NCBI RefSeq assembly: GCF_950023065.1
Contig: NC_088681.1
Span: 59,430,836 to 59,494,835 of the forward strand
Direction of reading: 5' to 3'
Source of the DNA: Planococcus citri
Lineage: Eukaryota; Arthropoda; Insecta; Hemiptera; Pseudococcidae
Length of the DNA stretch: 64,000 nucleotides
Part shown: positions 35,603-48,399 of the stretch, piece by piece
How positions within the stretch are numbered: position 1 is the stretch's first letter
How the letters are laid out: each line of letters begins with the position of its first letter
Made by a program: the position numbers and the translations under genes
The notes under the pieces: generated by a model
What the model was told of the DNA's origin: nothing
The model's input: only the letters and a program-made list of their open reading frames with translations
The model's database searches: none

Positions 35603-36760
35603 ACAAAATCAAATTTCATCATTTATAGCCAGCCTGAAGCTTTAAGTTTGGCTTCGATTTATTCCAAATATTTTCAAAATCATGCCAACGAAGTATAAAA
35701 GGGGTCCTAACGGTTCTGCAAGTCCTGCATTGTCTGTTGTTTTTTTTCGTTTTTCATCAAAAAGTCCATTTTTTTTCAATCACACTGCAATTTATCAAAT
35801 TTATTTCTCCTTTTTCTGGAATTTAAAAAAAATTTCGTAGAAAAGGGCTCATTATTTGTCAATTTTTTCAGAACTTAAATTATACGTTTTTGAACTTTCT
35901 ATTCCAATAATATGTAGAAAACTTAATTGTTCAAATTTTTATAAAATGTTCAAAGTTCGAATCAGAAAAATGAATTCCCCTCCCCTCATAAAAAATAAAC
36001 TTTTTTCTTTTTTTAATTCTCAAAACATGAACTTTTGAAAGCTTATGATCTCGCTTCACTCGGGCTCGTTTGCTTTTTTCTCAAGTTCGAATTTGAAAAA
36101 AAAATCATCATTCAAATTTTAAAATTTTGAAGCAAAAATAATCAAATCCTTCATTTATCACCCAAGGAAACGTCACGTCGTTTTTATACCTCTCGAAGTA
36201 CTGGTTTTTGAGAGCTTTTGCCCTCGTTTTAAAATTCGCTGTTTCATTTCGAAAAATTGGTAGATACATTTTTTTTTTTTGGAAATGTTGCTCAAATTTT
36301 CCATTACATTTTTTTTAACATTTTCTAAAAATATTGTTTTGTTGAAAAAAGTTCTTTAATCGTCCAATTTCATTCCATTAGTAAAAACTTCAAAGGTGAA
36401 AATAAAATCGAAAATGGAAATGATAAAATTATATTTTCGACATCCGCTTGCTTGAAAATTTTTTTGAGGTGTTTGAAGACATTAGAAAGACGAAAAATTT
36501 AAATATAAAATTTTGCCTCGCCCCTACCCCTCTTTTAAAAAATTCCAAATGTGTAAAAAAATGTCCTGCCAAAGTCCTGCTTCTTCATTTTGAAATTTTG
36601 TTGGACACCCTGTATATTTTAATATGGAATTCTGAAAAATCAAAGACTGATTGCCTCAAAAATGTTGACAGCAATTCAGTTTTTCACTTTTAAAATGCAC
36701 AATGACTCCCTCTCCCCTCATGACCGCATTAAATAGAATACTCGAAGATGAAACCTCTCT
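35603..36760. repeat. Fragments of the GCCCTCGCTTCGCTCGGGC transposon family
   Basis: Decayed hairpin words ATCTCGCTTCACTCGGGC (about 36048-36065) and GAGCTTTTGCCCTCG (about 36212-36226) match the interior of the element at 11207-12008. Two GTCCTGC words (35727, 36564 regions) and a TTGGACACCCTG near 36601-36612 look like remains of further element ends. Boundaries cannot be set. Confidence 0.45.
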
Positions 36761-38525
36761 TTAAAAAAAAAATTATTGACTTGAAATTAAAGAAGGGTGA
36801 AATTGAAACACTCGTGATTTTTAAACCGTGGTTTAATTTCGTGTAAAAATAAACCTCCAGGTGAGGGAAACTAGGGAAAATCGATCTAAAAAAAAATTAA
36901 ATAAACAACAATAATAAAGATTAATTTCATGCTATAGTAGTAGGTCTAACGAACGATGACGTCTATTAGATTCGATATAAGCTTACGAGTACAAGGTGTC
37001 TAAAAATTGAACAACAAAAAAACACACAAAATAATGATGACTACGCAGACAACGAACCGCAAAGGTCAGCTGATAATGTGATAGGTATACCTTTTCGACG
37101 ACGTTATACCAAAAGGGAGGATGGCTTTTGTCTATTCGACAATCGTTATAGGCGTTTATAAGGGTAAAGAGAACGGAGATGTGTATACAGGAGACACGGT
37201 AGATTGTGTAATAAACGGTATTATTTCTCTTTTTTTTTTTTTTTTGTTATGAAGAGGGATGACGATCGACGATACACGTATGGTATGGCTCGATGATAAA
37301 TGGAAAATATAGGGCGAGTATATTGAATAGGTAATACAAGGGCAGAGAGAGAGGTATAGACGATTGTTTAGCAAAGGGCATTTATGATAGCGTACGAATA
37401 GAGAAAGGTATTCTAACTTAGTCCCATATAAATGTACCGATGTGTCATTTATCCTCCCGTTGTTGTAGACTATTTTTGTGTCTAATTTAGACCGTCCCTC
37501 CCCCTCCCCCCTTCGTCTACGCAGCTACCCCAAGTCTTTGGCTTTGCAAGAGCTAGCAGACGTTCCGCAGCGTAGCGTTGAAAGGTACTATTATGGTATC
37601 TTTATCTTCTACATTAAGCCATTATTAATAACGTGTTTTTATGTACCTATGTATGTAGTACGTACATACGAGTACTGTACATTCTTGCTCCTCTTGTTTG
37701 GCAGCAGCAGAAGTGCAGAGGCAACCGAGTAATTAGTTTGTGGTTTGTTATCCGGTGAGGTGAAGGGGGAAGATGGTGTTGCATGTTACGTCGATCATCA
37801 TGATGTTGTGTACTTAGATGGTAGATTTAAGTATGGTGCCAGCAGGCTTGATATGTACATTTATAATGATGCTTATGCAGGCGGTTGTGATTTGCTGCAT
37901 CAGATCTCTCAGATCATTAATGATAAGTGATACACGAGCACGTGTATCTTGGTCTTGGTTCAGTTTCTGGAGTTTTTTTTCATCAATTTTTCCTTAATTT
38001 TTTGGTCATTTGTGAACGGGGGGAGGGAGGGGGGTAGGCAAGTGATTTGACTAGCCAGAACCAGTGTAGTGATAATTAGTCTATGTACATTATTGTTTGA
38101 TGAATTATTGAATGAAATCAACTAATCAATAATTTTTTTTTGTTTTTTGTTACAGGTGAGTACTGATTTCTGCAGTAAAAATTAATGAGAAAATATCTAG
38201 CAACTTTTAATTGCTCAAGTTTGGAAATAAGTGAGTCATTTTTTTATTTATGGACAAATTTCACTCTTTAATTGATGAAGGAAAGCGTTTAATACTGGGG
38301 TAGCATCCTGCAAATGTGATTTAGATCGTGTTGAATTTTCATTCGAAATTTTTATATCGAGTTCATCTGTCGATCGCCTGATAAGAAATATCGTGTACTC
38401 TTTTCATACTGGGAACGATTTGTCAGTGTTCAAGTCTTGATCACTTCAATTTTGAGAATCCTTGTTCTTTTTATTGAGAGGGAGGGGCTCAAGTACAGAC
38501 CATCTTCAAATTAGATATGTAGTAT
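36761..38525. other. Mixed-composition, apparently single-copy block
   Basis: Includes a T-run near 37231-37246, TACATACGAGTAC-type strings near 37660 and a smoother, less repetitive piece at about 37740-37930 with an uninterrupted 61-codon frame on the + strand rich in Asp, Gly and Tyr. That frame has no recognisable domain and no clear splice flanks. A G-rich run lies near 38017-38035. Confidence 0.35.
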
Positions 38526-38529
38526 GTAT

Positions 38530-39660
38530 TGAGTCAAGTTGGCCAAAAAGTAGTGCTTTCTCACCAAAGTTTTGCGAAGAACTGAAAGGTTTTCTGTTTT
38601 TGTCAAAATTACCAAAAAGTCCCAATTATTGACTAAAATTTCCGAACAGTCTCGCATTTGTTGCCAAAATTTCTGTGATTTTTTTTTAGCTAAAGTTGTC
38701 ACAAAAAAGTGTCTTTTCGTTATTCAAAGTAGTCAAAAAATTTTTATGTTTGCCAGAATTCCCAAAATAAATCTTAATTTTTCTATCAAAGGTCATGATT
38801 TTTCAATAAAATTACCAAAAGTCCTGTTTTTTTGGCCAAAGTTGTTAATGAATACGTTTTGCTTTTGGCCAAACTTGTCAAAGAAGTCTGCTTTTTGCTA
38901 AAATTTCCAAAAAAGTCTCATTTTTTCGTCAAAATTTCTTTCCTTTTTCAGCGAAAGCTACGTCTCGTATCAGCCAAAATTGGCCAAAAACTCCTCAAAT
39001 CCGAATTTTTGACCAAAGCTGTCAGTCATGTGTTGCGTTTTTGTCAAAAGCCCTTTTTTTTTATATGTTGTTGCAAAATGGACAATTTTTTGGTTAAAGT
39101 TGGCTCAAAAAGTCTTGCTGCAGGACAGAATTGTCAAAAAAGTTCTATTTTTTGGGGGGCTTTTTGCTTGTTTTAGTTACCATGAAATTCTTAGCATTAT
39201 TGGTCAAAATTATTAAAAACTCCTGTTCTTTTCGGCCAGCTTTATCCTAAGGTCCTAATTTTTAGCCGAAGTTGCCAATGAAACAATCTCGCTTTTTAGT
39301 CAAAAGTACTGTTTTTTCGCTAACATCGCCAAAAAGCTCTGCTTCTTGTCGCCTCAAAGGAGTATTTCTGTTCGCAAAAATTGTCATAAAAATCTTTTTT
39401 TTTTTTTTTGTTTTGCTGAAATAGTATCACAATAGTGTACTTTTTGTTAAAATTGCTAAGACCTGTTTTTGACCAGATCTGCCAAAAAGTCCTCATTCTT
39501 TGCCACAGTTTTCACTGTAACGTTTGTTTTCTGTCAAAAGTCAAAGCTGCCAACAAATCCTGTGTCTCTTCCTTTTTTTTCAATATTTTGCCAAATCAGC
39601 CAAAAAAGTTTTTCATTTTTGTGTTCAATTTTTTTGAAATTTTGCTTCACTGATTCTTTC
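38530..39660 (+). repeat. Degenerate 'TTGCCAAAAAGTC' array 3
   Basis: One of the two longest arrays of this family on the + orientation: CCAAAAAGTCCC, TTGCCAAAATTTC, GTCAAAATTACCAAAAAGTC and similar words alternate with T-runs about every 28-35 bases. Because stops are rare on the + strand, Phe/Lys/Ser/Val-rich frames of 60-116 codons appear; none is a credible protein. Confidence 0.75.
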
Positions 39661-40950
39661 AATTTCCAAGTGACAGGATGTTTAATTAGAATGGGTCGTT
39701 TTAAATTTTTTTTTTTCAATTGTGATGGAGCCTATCAAAAAATTGTGACCAAATTGACCCTAATAAGACGTTGGAAGAATTTCAAATTGTTTGGTGAACA
39801 TTTGCCCCTTCCTCTCTAGTTTGAGCTCAACGTTTCAAAAATTTGGAAAAATTTTAAAATGTTTCCATATTTTTTATTTTTTTTGTGTGTGTGTTTAGAT
39901 GATCTCTTTTAGCCTTTAGTACATACTTACATAGATATAATATGCAATCATCGTTTTTAGGCCATTAGAAAACCTTAAAGTTAATTTTTGTCGAGTTAAG
40001 GAGTTCTTAAAACATCAGTTTTTTTTAAATTTGAAATATAATTATTTTTCAACTAACACACTCTTCAAGATAGTAAAATTGAAATTGGGCAACTAATCAA
40101 CATTTTTACAAGAAAATAAGGCACCAATAGGTCACTTGAGCGAAACAAATTCTGAATTTTTTTTTCGTCACATAAAAAAATTATTTCCAAAAAATTGTAT
40201 TTTTTTACACCTTCTTGAAATCTTTTTTCAAAAAAAAAAAAAAGTTCAAAATGGGTTTTAAAAATTATTGTTGACAGTTCTAAAAAGAAAATGTCGATAT
40301 TAATCTGTTAGGTTTGACCTTCAGAAAAAATACATCAAAAATCGTCTCTATAATTACAAAGGAAGGATTTTCCTCACGCCAATAAACTTTGAAAAGCCAA
40401 AAGTTGGACAACAATTAGGTACCTATTTCGAATCGTTCGAAAATGATCGTTATTTCGCGGTTTTGCGGACTACTGAAGGCGGTAGTGGGAAATGAAAAAC
40501 ACGCAACTTCGAGTGGTCATCTCTCTACCTGGTTGGTATAGAAAGAAAGGTGCGAGTAAATGAGGCGCGAAACTCATCAACTACGAAATCCGGCCAATTA
40601 GAAAGGGTGTATTTTGGCTATAGAGAAATGTGAGCTGGGTTAGGCTACTCGCGTAACCTTTACACAACTGTACTACGTAGGTATACAGAAATGACCAAAA
40701 ATTTCGTCTTTTCGAGCTCGAGCTCGCTATACTAAAAGCTTAACCTTTATACTTACCTAATGGTTAAACAATTTAATTCGTATGGTGTTGGGTTACATGG
40801 AATGATGCTCGAATACAACAAAATACCGAACGATGGCCGGGGGTCTGAAGGGTTGACTCTATATATGTATTTGGCCTATATGCATGGACGCTTTTCTTTC
40901 TCATATGCCCCCTTTACCCTCTCTACAGTACCTGAGATTTCCGCTGCGTT

Positions 40951-40971
40951 GTCGTCGTCGTCGTCGTCGTC
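40951..40971. repeat. (GTC)7 microsatellite
   Basis: Perfect seven-copy GTC run in a single-copy block; followed directly by AATGATAATACG. No coding frame is supported. Confidence 0.95.
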
Positions 40972-41933
40972 AATGATAATACGTGTCCTTTTGTCTATAG
41001 TCTATAGGTAGATAATGTACCTAGTCTATAGAGTGGTTTATTTGCAAACCGTGTCATAATATGAACGCGAAATGCACTTGCATTTTATTATGCATCGAAG
41101 TCAATGGTGAGGAGAGGAAGAGAGGAAATTGAAAAAGTCGGTTGCTTTGGCAAGCGTTGTTAAAGAATCGCAAAGATGCTCAGGGTGAAGAAGGGGGTTG
41201 AAGGGTTGAGTATTGCGGAAATTTCGTGTCATTTTTGGTTCATGTGTTGCTTAATGAAGCTTTCCTCATTTTTGGGGCAGGGGATGTCAGAATTTTCTGA
41301 GGGGTATGGACCCTCTAGGTTGGTTCAGTCTTGTCAAATGAGAGAGATTTAGAATTTTCAGCATGAAGACTCCTTTGAGGTGATTTTGAAATGGGATTTA
41401 TGCAGGGGAATGCAATGAATATGAAAAAAAAATTATACAATCAGTTGCTAAAAAATGAATTTAAACTTACCCATGTTTGAACAAATGATTCATTCATTTC
41501 AAATACGTTAATCTCACATGCAGAAAGAAAGATCATGGTCATACACTTCAAGAATAAGAATCATCTCCTGCGAATTTGAATGCATCTCGACAAATCAATC
41601 AATGCTTTTGGTATAGGCCATGGACTATGGAGAAATATGTGATCTGTGTACATAGAGAGAACCAAACATCAGTAACTGGTCGATGGCAAGTGGAGAGAAG
41701 TAGAGAGAGGGTGAGATGGAAGACCACAGGCTTCGGGATAGGTTCGCCGAGTCGTATAATAAATTAATGATACGCGGCTAAAATAATAATCTATCATCGC
41801 TGCGAGTTGTTCAATATCGAATTACCTACGTATCTTCCGTTCGTATACTTCGGTAGGTAGGTAGAGATAAAATAGTGGCAGGACCTCTTTAAATTGTCTA
41901 AATTATTAGTTCATTTCATGGCTGTTTCGGCTA

Positions 41934-41954
41934 CAGCAGCAGCAGCAGCAGCAG
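41934..41954. repeat. (CAG)7 microsatellite
   Basis: Perfect seven-copy CAG run followed by TAGCATAGC; no exon evidence around it, so not called a polyglutamine-coding tract. Confidence 0.95.
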
Positions 41955-42424
41955 TAGCATAGCATTGTAGTACGGTAGCGCGAGTCTGTAAATGAGTGAA
42001 AAGAGGTACACGTTGAGGAAGAAAGAGAGAGTGAGATGGAAAGATGAGAAGAGATCAGGTCGAGAAATATACGAGTACGAGTATAATAATAACAACAACA
42101 ACGTCTGTTATGCTACAAAGATCGGCAACCACGTAGAACGTGTCACGGATTAATCGATATTTTATAACGGTTCGTTTGTTTGGTGGATGGATGTTGTCGG
42201 TGTTTCGAGTGTATATCTACATACATATGTAATATGTACATATGCACGTTCCACATTTATACTATTTAGTTATACTATTTACACCCCCTTTAGTATGTAC
42301 TACGAGTATACCAGCGTGTTTGGATTGAGCTCTATATGTGTAGACCTAGAGACACGACGATGCGGAAGATGGGAGCACCATATACACGGATGCAGCGACC
42401 ATCACATTGCCGCAGCAGCCACCA

Positions 42425-42445
42425 CCGCCGCCGCCGCCGCCGCCG
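42425..42445. repeat. (CCG)7 microsatellite
   Basis: Perfect seven-copy CCG run after GCAGCAGCCACCA; translates as Ala or Pro on + and Gly on -, which explains the open frames seen on both strands here. Confidence 0.95.
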
Positions 42446-43385
42446 TATCTAAATGATATTTTTATTTTAATGGCCATTACGCGCGTGTGCTCGGTTTGAT
42501 AGTGCCGACGATACGATGCCGCGCCCGCGAGCCAATTCAACAGTTCTTTTTTCATTTCTTTTCATCGTTCGCCGCCGTTCGTATAAAAAACTACACGTAC
42601 TTGTAATGTGTAATGTACTGTATGTGGAGTAAACGGTTGCGTAAAGAAGGTATTGCTCGAAGTATAGCGAAGGTTCATCGAGGAGGTTTTGGAGAGGAGA
42701 GGAATTGACTATGGATGGATGATAGCCGTTCTGTAATTTTTATCGTACGTGTGCGAGAGGTTTGGTTGGAAGGTGAAATTGTGCCTGGGATTCACTGTAG
42801 TCTTGTCTAGGTGTTGGTAGATTAGAGGACGTGGTTTGGAATTGGAAGGAAACTGCTTGAAGACACGTTGAAATGGACTTCAGAGTGATGTACATTTTTT
42901 TTTTTTTTTTTGAAACTTCTCTTTTGTTTTTATTTTTACTCGTATCACCATCAGCATGATGAAGGTCTTGGTCGCCAGTGACTCTTCTGACTTCAATTGA
43001 CATTTGTGCGTGCCTCTTGATCCTGAACTATGACCATTGCCTCCGCAATTGATGTCAGCCTATCCATCTTGTTAGTTATTGGTGATCTTCGAGTGCCCTT
43101 CTTGCCTGGGGTATTTTCGAGTGTGACGTTTCACAACAGTTTGAGCAATTTCTGAATGATACTTTTCAGACTGAGCACAGCTGAATCCAAAAAAGCATGT
43201 AAAAATAAGTACATCACCATCACCAACCAAAATTGATGGTCTTAGAGAAAGTGCATTTTTCGATTTTGGTCGAATTTTAGGTACTTTTTCAATTTTTTGG
43301 TTAATAAAGTTTACTTATTTTTTCTATTTTTTTTTTTTTTTACAAATTTTTAAAACTAAGTACATATAATTTTTTTTATTAATTT

Positions 43386-44350
43386 CATTTGAAGAAAGCA
43401 AAATCCCGTCTTTTGTCAAAATTTCCAAAAAAAATCTCGTTTCTTGTTATATGTACCTAGAAATTGTTTTTTGAAAAAAAAAAACATCTCGAGAAGTCTC
43501 AATTTTCAAACAAAAAAATTAAGTTTTGGGTTTTTTGTCAAAAATTGTCAAAATGTATTTTTTTTGACAGTAATTTCAAATTTCCAAAAAACCTGCTTTT
43601 TTACTAAAATTGTCAAAAATTCTTGCTTTTTCAAAAATTTACAGATATTTTTGCTTTCCTGGCCAAAAACTACTAGAGAAACCCTGCCCTTTCCTAAATT
43701 TTTTTGTCAAAGTTTCCTTTTTTGCTGACAATAGTAAAAAAGTTTAATTTTTGTCTAGATGACCAAAAATCTCGTTTTTGACCAATAATTTGCTAAAAAT
43801 TGTCGCTTTGAAAAAAAAATCCAAGAAGTCGTATAATTTGAAAAAAAAATGTTTTTTTGCCCAGGAATAAATTGCCAAAAAGAATCGCCTTAATAATTTC
43901 CAAAAAATCGTATTTTTGCTTTTTACAAAAATTGATAAAAATTAACAAACATTTCTTTTTTAGCCAAAAATTTTTTAAAGAAATCTGCCGTTTTTAAAGT
44001 TTTTTTTTATTTAAAGTTTTGCTTTTTGACATCAGTAGTGAACTTTTTTTAGGAAAAGTGTTTTTTTCTTTTGCCCAAATGGCCAAAAATCTCGTTTTTG
44101 TGTAAACAATTTGCCAAAAATGAACGTTGTTTTAAAGAATTTGAAAGTTTACTGTTATATATATATTTTTTATAAATTGTCCCAAAGACTCGTTTTTTTG
44201 CCAGAAATTGACAAAAAGTATTTGTTTTTGCTAAAGTGGTTCAAGTCACGGTTTCTGCCAAAAATTGGGTATTTGCCAAAAATTGCAAAATTCTCACTTT
44301 ATTGCCAGCTTTTTGCTGAAAGTGTCGATTTTTATCAAAATTTATTACTG
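43386..44350 (+). repeat. Degenerate 'TTGCCAAAAAGTC' array 4
   Basis: Same family as at 13.3, 18.2 and 38.5 kb, + orientation: GTCAAAATTTCCAAAAAAAATCTCG, TTTTTGACCAATAATTTGCTAAAAATTGTCG and TTTGCCAGAAATTGACAAAAAGT patterns (each written in part). Frames across it are artefacts. Confidence 0.7.
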
Positions 44351-44449
44351 AGTTTTAATTAAGTATCATCAGAACGTCACAAATTTGAAATGTTCAGTTT
44401 TTTTTAGGTGACTTTTTTGCATAAAAAGTGTTCTGCTCACGATTTGTCA

Positions 44450-44950
44450 ATTTTTTGTTCACTTTTTCGAGCTTTTTTGGTTACTAACGTAACTTTTTTT
44501 GAGGAGGTGGAGGAGGGGGGGGGGGTTTAGATTGATTACGTTCAAACCAATCGGAAATGCAAAAAAGTTGAGAAAAAAATCAAAATTTTTCCAAGTTTGC
44601 ATAAGCTGGAATTCGATATGTGTCATATTTTTAAACCTCAACACAATTGTGGATATCCTAACTTTGAAAAAAAATTGCCGGAGGCTCCAGAACTCCTCTA
44701 AATACATAGTTTGAAACCATTTTCAGTCGATAGGGAAAGGAGGGTGTTGAAAATAAGTGTAAATACTAGTTTTCCAGTGTCAATTTTATGAAATTTTGAT
44801 TTTTTTTTCTTTTCATTCTTGGCTCCTTGATTTTACAAAATTCGCCAAAAATCGCAAAATGTACTTTGACTACTGAAATTTTGACTGGTGATGAATTTTC
44901 GCATGCCTTTTCAACCAGGTTCAACAATTTTTCTTCAGGTGAGGTTCCTG
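44450..44950 (-). repeat. Nested fragments: GTTACTTTTT element piece and foldback-family copy
   Basis: 44462-44500 holds TTTTGGTTACTAACGTAACT, a piece of the 11207-12008 family. From about 44680, GGAGGCTCCAG (44685-44695) and then 'ATTCGCCAAAAATCGCAAAATGTACTTTGACTACTGAAATTTTGACTGGTGATGAATTTT' (about 44840-44899) match the right arm of the 55662-57220 palindrome (56910-56970). A G-run sits at about 44515-44526. Confidence 0.6.
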
Positions 44951-47935
44951 TCCCTTGCGAGGGTAAAATTGCCCAAAATCGTGTACTAATTTAGCATTTG
45001 TCTGGTTTGAGCCTGAGTCTTATCTGTGGTGGTTAATTTCAGTTGAAGGAATAAAGCATTTTTGTCAATTTCTGGCACAAAAATGAGATTTTTGCATTTT
45101 TTGTGAAACTTTTTGCATTTTTTTTTTTTTTAAAAAGAGAATATATACTCAGCAATTTTGCTCGAAAGCGATAATTTATGTCCACTTTGTAGACAGTTTT
45201 CAGTAAAAAGCAATATTTGCAAAATTCTCGAATTATGGGATTTTGATACAGGGAGAGAGAGAGAGAGCTGCAATTTGCTGGATTTTTCCATGAGAATCTT
45301 TTTTTTTGCCTCAGATGTTCATAAATTGCAAGCAAAGATTGATAAATTTACCACAGTTGATGTTTCTAAAATTAGATTCGGTATTCAATGTGCTCGCTTT
45401 TTACGTGTTTGTGGTATAAATTTGTCCTGACTATTTCTTCAACTGTGTGTTTGAGAATTCCATCGAAGAACCAGTTCTTTTCCTTCCTATCTTGTGGGCC
45501 AATAATTTTTCACAACATTCTTAGACATGACATTGTAGGTATGCTGAAAATAATTTCAAGTTGATTTTTTCACACGATGATGCAATTTGTGACTCATTAG
45601 CACTATTTCGATGATTTATGATTTTTGACGAGTCAATCGGTACCTAAGATTTTTTAACGTGGATTCTCGAAAATTAGGTTTTTGCACGTTCTTTGACTCT
45701 CTTTCTTATACACTTTTTAGATTCCAACCAAAAACTTCCAAAATCTCAAAAGTATTCTCTGTCTCTTTGAGTCAACTCAGTAAAATTCAAAATCCATTTT
45801 CAAATGCTACTATCCTAGCAGATTCTAGTGGATTTTAAATCTGCCAAAATGCACATTCTCGGGAATTCGCCAACATCCGTGTAAAAAAAAACCAAACGTA
45901 ATTTATCGTTCACAAATTTGACGTAAAATTTTCGGCGAATTTGATAATCTCGAATCGCGATTAGACTAAACACGAATCATGTTGAAAAAATGAGACGACG
46001 CTTGTAATTCACGGTAGAGAGGCTAAAATTGCATATTTTTTCTCATGGCTATTTCTACCATTATCAGCACAGTGTTTGAAAAAGCGTTTATTAATATTAT
46101 ACTGATTAGCGATACGATCATTTCGCAATCTCGGCTCGTTTCATCTTCTTCTCTCACTCGTTTTTAATGCAGCCTGAAGAACTTGATTTCCCTTCGTATA
46201 TAGTACAACATTGTAAGTGTATATCAATAAATGAGAAAAATTCCTGACGGCAGAACAAGATGGACAAAAATGATAATATCATGTAAATGGATTTAAATTT
46301 ATTATCAGTCCGCAGCATCCGCGAATGCAGCTGTACGTGAAGGTACGTGCTGAAAAGAGCTAGAAATACGTAATGTATAATCGAGATAACCAGCAGAAGA
46401 AGAAAAATTATCGTACTAGATGGTGGATGGTGCAGGATGGTGAACTGAAATAAAACACGCGAGAGAATTTTTTCCTTCCATCGTCATCGTCAGTCGACGA
46501 ATCGACGATAACGTAACGACAGAGAGTCTGAGACGCAGACGAAACACTCTTCTCGAATCTCCTCATTACCGATGCAAATATTATTCGATGCGCCTTAATT
46601 CGCGATAAAACGACCGATTTAGTAATTTACATGGCGAATATGGCAGCTTGTGTCGAGTTGAGCCGCGGTGTGTTTATCTCGCGATTGCTGTAGTAGATGT
46701 ATTGTCGGTGTCTGTCGTTCGCGTACCACCAAATCTACCTCGTCTGTGCCCTCTACGCCTCCTTCGTCATCGTCATCTTGTTCTAAAGTACATACATATA
46801 TCTTCCCTCTTAAATACTATTTGTGTCGAATGACAACCTCGATGTAAGCATAGAGAGAACCGCCAGAGGGGCACGAGCAGAAATTTTCGACTAATTCGAA
46901 CGAATACATGAATTTTAATAGACTGGCCTGCGGCATCTGTCAATTTAACGAATCAATTTACTCGTCGTAAGCTCGAATGTCGCATCGCGACCTATGTACC
47001 TGATCTCGCCGAGTACTACACGTATTTTCACAAGAGATACGACCAGGAGGAGCGTGGGGGAGGGGGGAGGAGGGAGCATCGTCGAAGTCGAATATACCTA
47101 TTCGAGCAGATAAGGATGAGCTATGGAAAGCTTTACTTAACTAGAAGAATGAAGAAGCGAATCACGACTTGGCTAGTTTTCTACACAAGAACACTGTGCT
47201 CGTGGTCACGAGTTCTTTTATCATGGAAAAAACCAGAAGGGCAGAAAGAAGGCGTAGAAGAAAGAGGTTTTTCATCGCTTGTTCTGTTCTGTTCTGCTCT
47301 GCTCTGTGATGGTGCAGTTATCTTGATTGTGTTGAAGATTGGTAGTGTATCTTTTCACATAATCAATTTTGTGCGAAGAGTAACGCTTCTATAGTGCTGG
47401 AGATCAGTATCATCGGGCAATCTAATCATCTTAATCGAAAGTTTGTGTTGCTGGCTTGAGATGGTGATATCGTTCAATGTGACCAACCCCGGGGGGGGGG
47501 GGATTTTGGTATTTTCAGTGTACCCAAATCTCAACACAAATATGGGCATTTTTCTAGCTTCCAGCTTTGTCAACCAACAGGCACGGACTGGGCTGGTTGG
47601 AGGCCTCTGGCATATGCACCGAACGAGGCCCTTCAAATTTTACCCCCACCCCCGAATCATACTCTACTGTTGAATGCAAGTTGTGCAATTGTTTGTTTTT
47701 TTTTTTAAAAAAATGTATTCAGTTTTGTGAAAATAAGTCGATTTGGCAATAAAAAAATGTTGAGTTTTTTGTGTTGGTGAATGGGGGGGGGGGGGGGTTG
47801 ACCGAAAATTTTCCGATTGGTATGAGAAAAAAAATACCAATTTTGCAGAATAAAATGACGAGTTTTTAAGATGAAATTCAAAATAAAAGGTGGAATGACA
47901 ATAATTTTGTTATTTTTATTTTTGAATTTATGAAA
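44951..47935. other. Mixed-composition, apparently single-copy block
   Basis: Includes (GA)n at about 45254-45268, a GTTCTGTTCTGCTCTGCTCTG run at about 47284-47306, and G-runs at about 47491-47503 and 47783-47799. CAGGCACGGACTGGGCTGG near 47579-47597 looks like a hAT end but has no inverted partner. 45.9-47.2 kb is the least repetitive piece (CGTCATCGTCAGTCGACG and GAATCGACGATAACG words). No exon recognised. Confidence 0.4.
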
Positions 47936-47939
47936 GTTT

Positions 47940-48260
47940 CAAACTGAGATTTTTTCACTTTAGAGATAAGAATTGACCCAAGCGAAAAAAGGGCAAAAGC
48001 TTTCAAAAATTCGAGTTTCGAAAGGTAATAAAATGTTTGAAAAAATTTGGTTATTCTGATGATTCAAAATTTTAGAATTTGAATGATGAGTTTTTATAAA
48101 TTTCAGTTTTGAAAATGAAAAGTAAACAGACCCGAGTGAAGCAAGGGCATGGCTCGTATGCAATTTTTTCTCATAAAAAGTAATTTTGTAGCTGAAAAGG
48201 CTTGAAAAAGTAACCAAAAAGTAAATTGAAAATTAGCCAAAAAAGTGACAAAATGCGAGC
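47940..48260 (-). mobile_element. Reverse-oriented fragment of the 11207-12008 transposon family
   Basis: AAGCGAAAAAAGGGCAAAAGC (about 47980-48000) and CCGAGTGAAGCAAGGGC (about 48132-48148) are reverse complements of the GCCCTCGCTTCGCTCGGGC hairpin region. AAGTAACCAAAAAGTAA (about 48210-48226) is the reverse complement of the GTTACTTTTTGGTTACTTTTT motif. The ends are missing. Confidence 0.6.
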
Positions 48261-48399
48261 AAACATTTCAATGCTGAAAAAAATCACAAAAAAAAACAGA
48301 ACAAGTTTATTTATTTATTTTTTATTTTATGGGTGCCATATACAGCTAATTGTGAATTGAAATGTATTTAATTTTGAAAAGTTGAACTATTTCGAAACT

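Larger units (their letters stand above)
39661..43385. other. AT-rich then mixed-composition block with triplet repeats
   Basis: 39.7-40.4 kb is T/A-rich. 40.4-43.2 kb looks single-copy and contains three perfect seven-copy triplet runs: (GTC)7 at 40951-40971, (CAG)7 at 41934-41954 and (CCG)7 at 42425-42445. There is also a 14-bp palindrome CGAGCTCGAGCTCG at 40713-40726. Frames at 42187-42456 and 42346-42555 translate the CCG tract as Ala or Gly runs and are not genes on this evidence. Confidence 0.4.

Noticed and set aside
38572..39819. Several 60-116-codon Phe/Lys/Ser-rich frames
   Set aside because: They translate the degenerate T-run/GCCAAAA array; frames overlap and contradict each other.
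47579..47600. CAGGCACGGACTGGGCTGG as a hAT transposon end
   Set aside because: No inverted partner and no flanking 8-bp duplication in the next kilobases; kept only as a remark.
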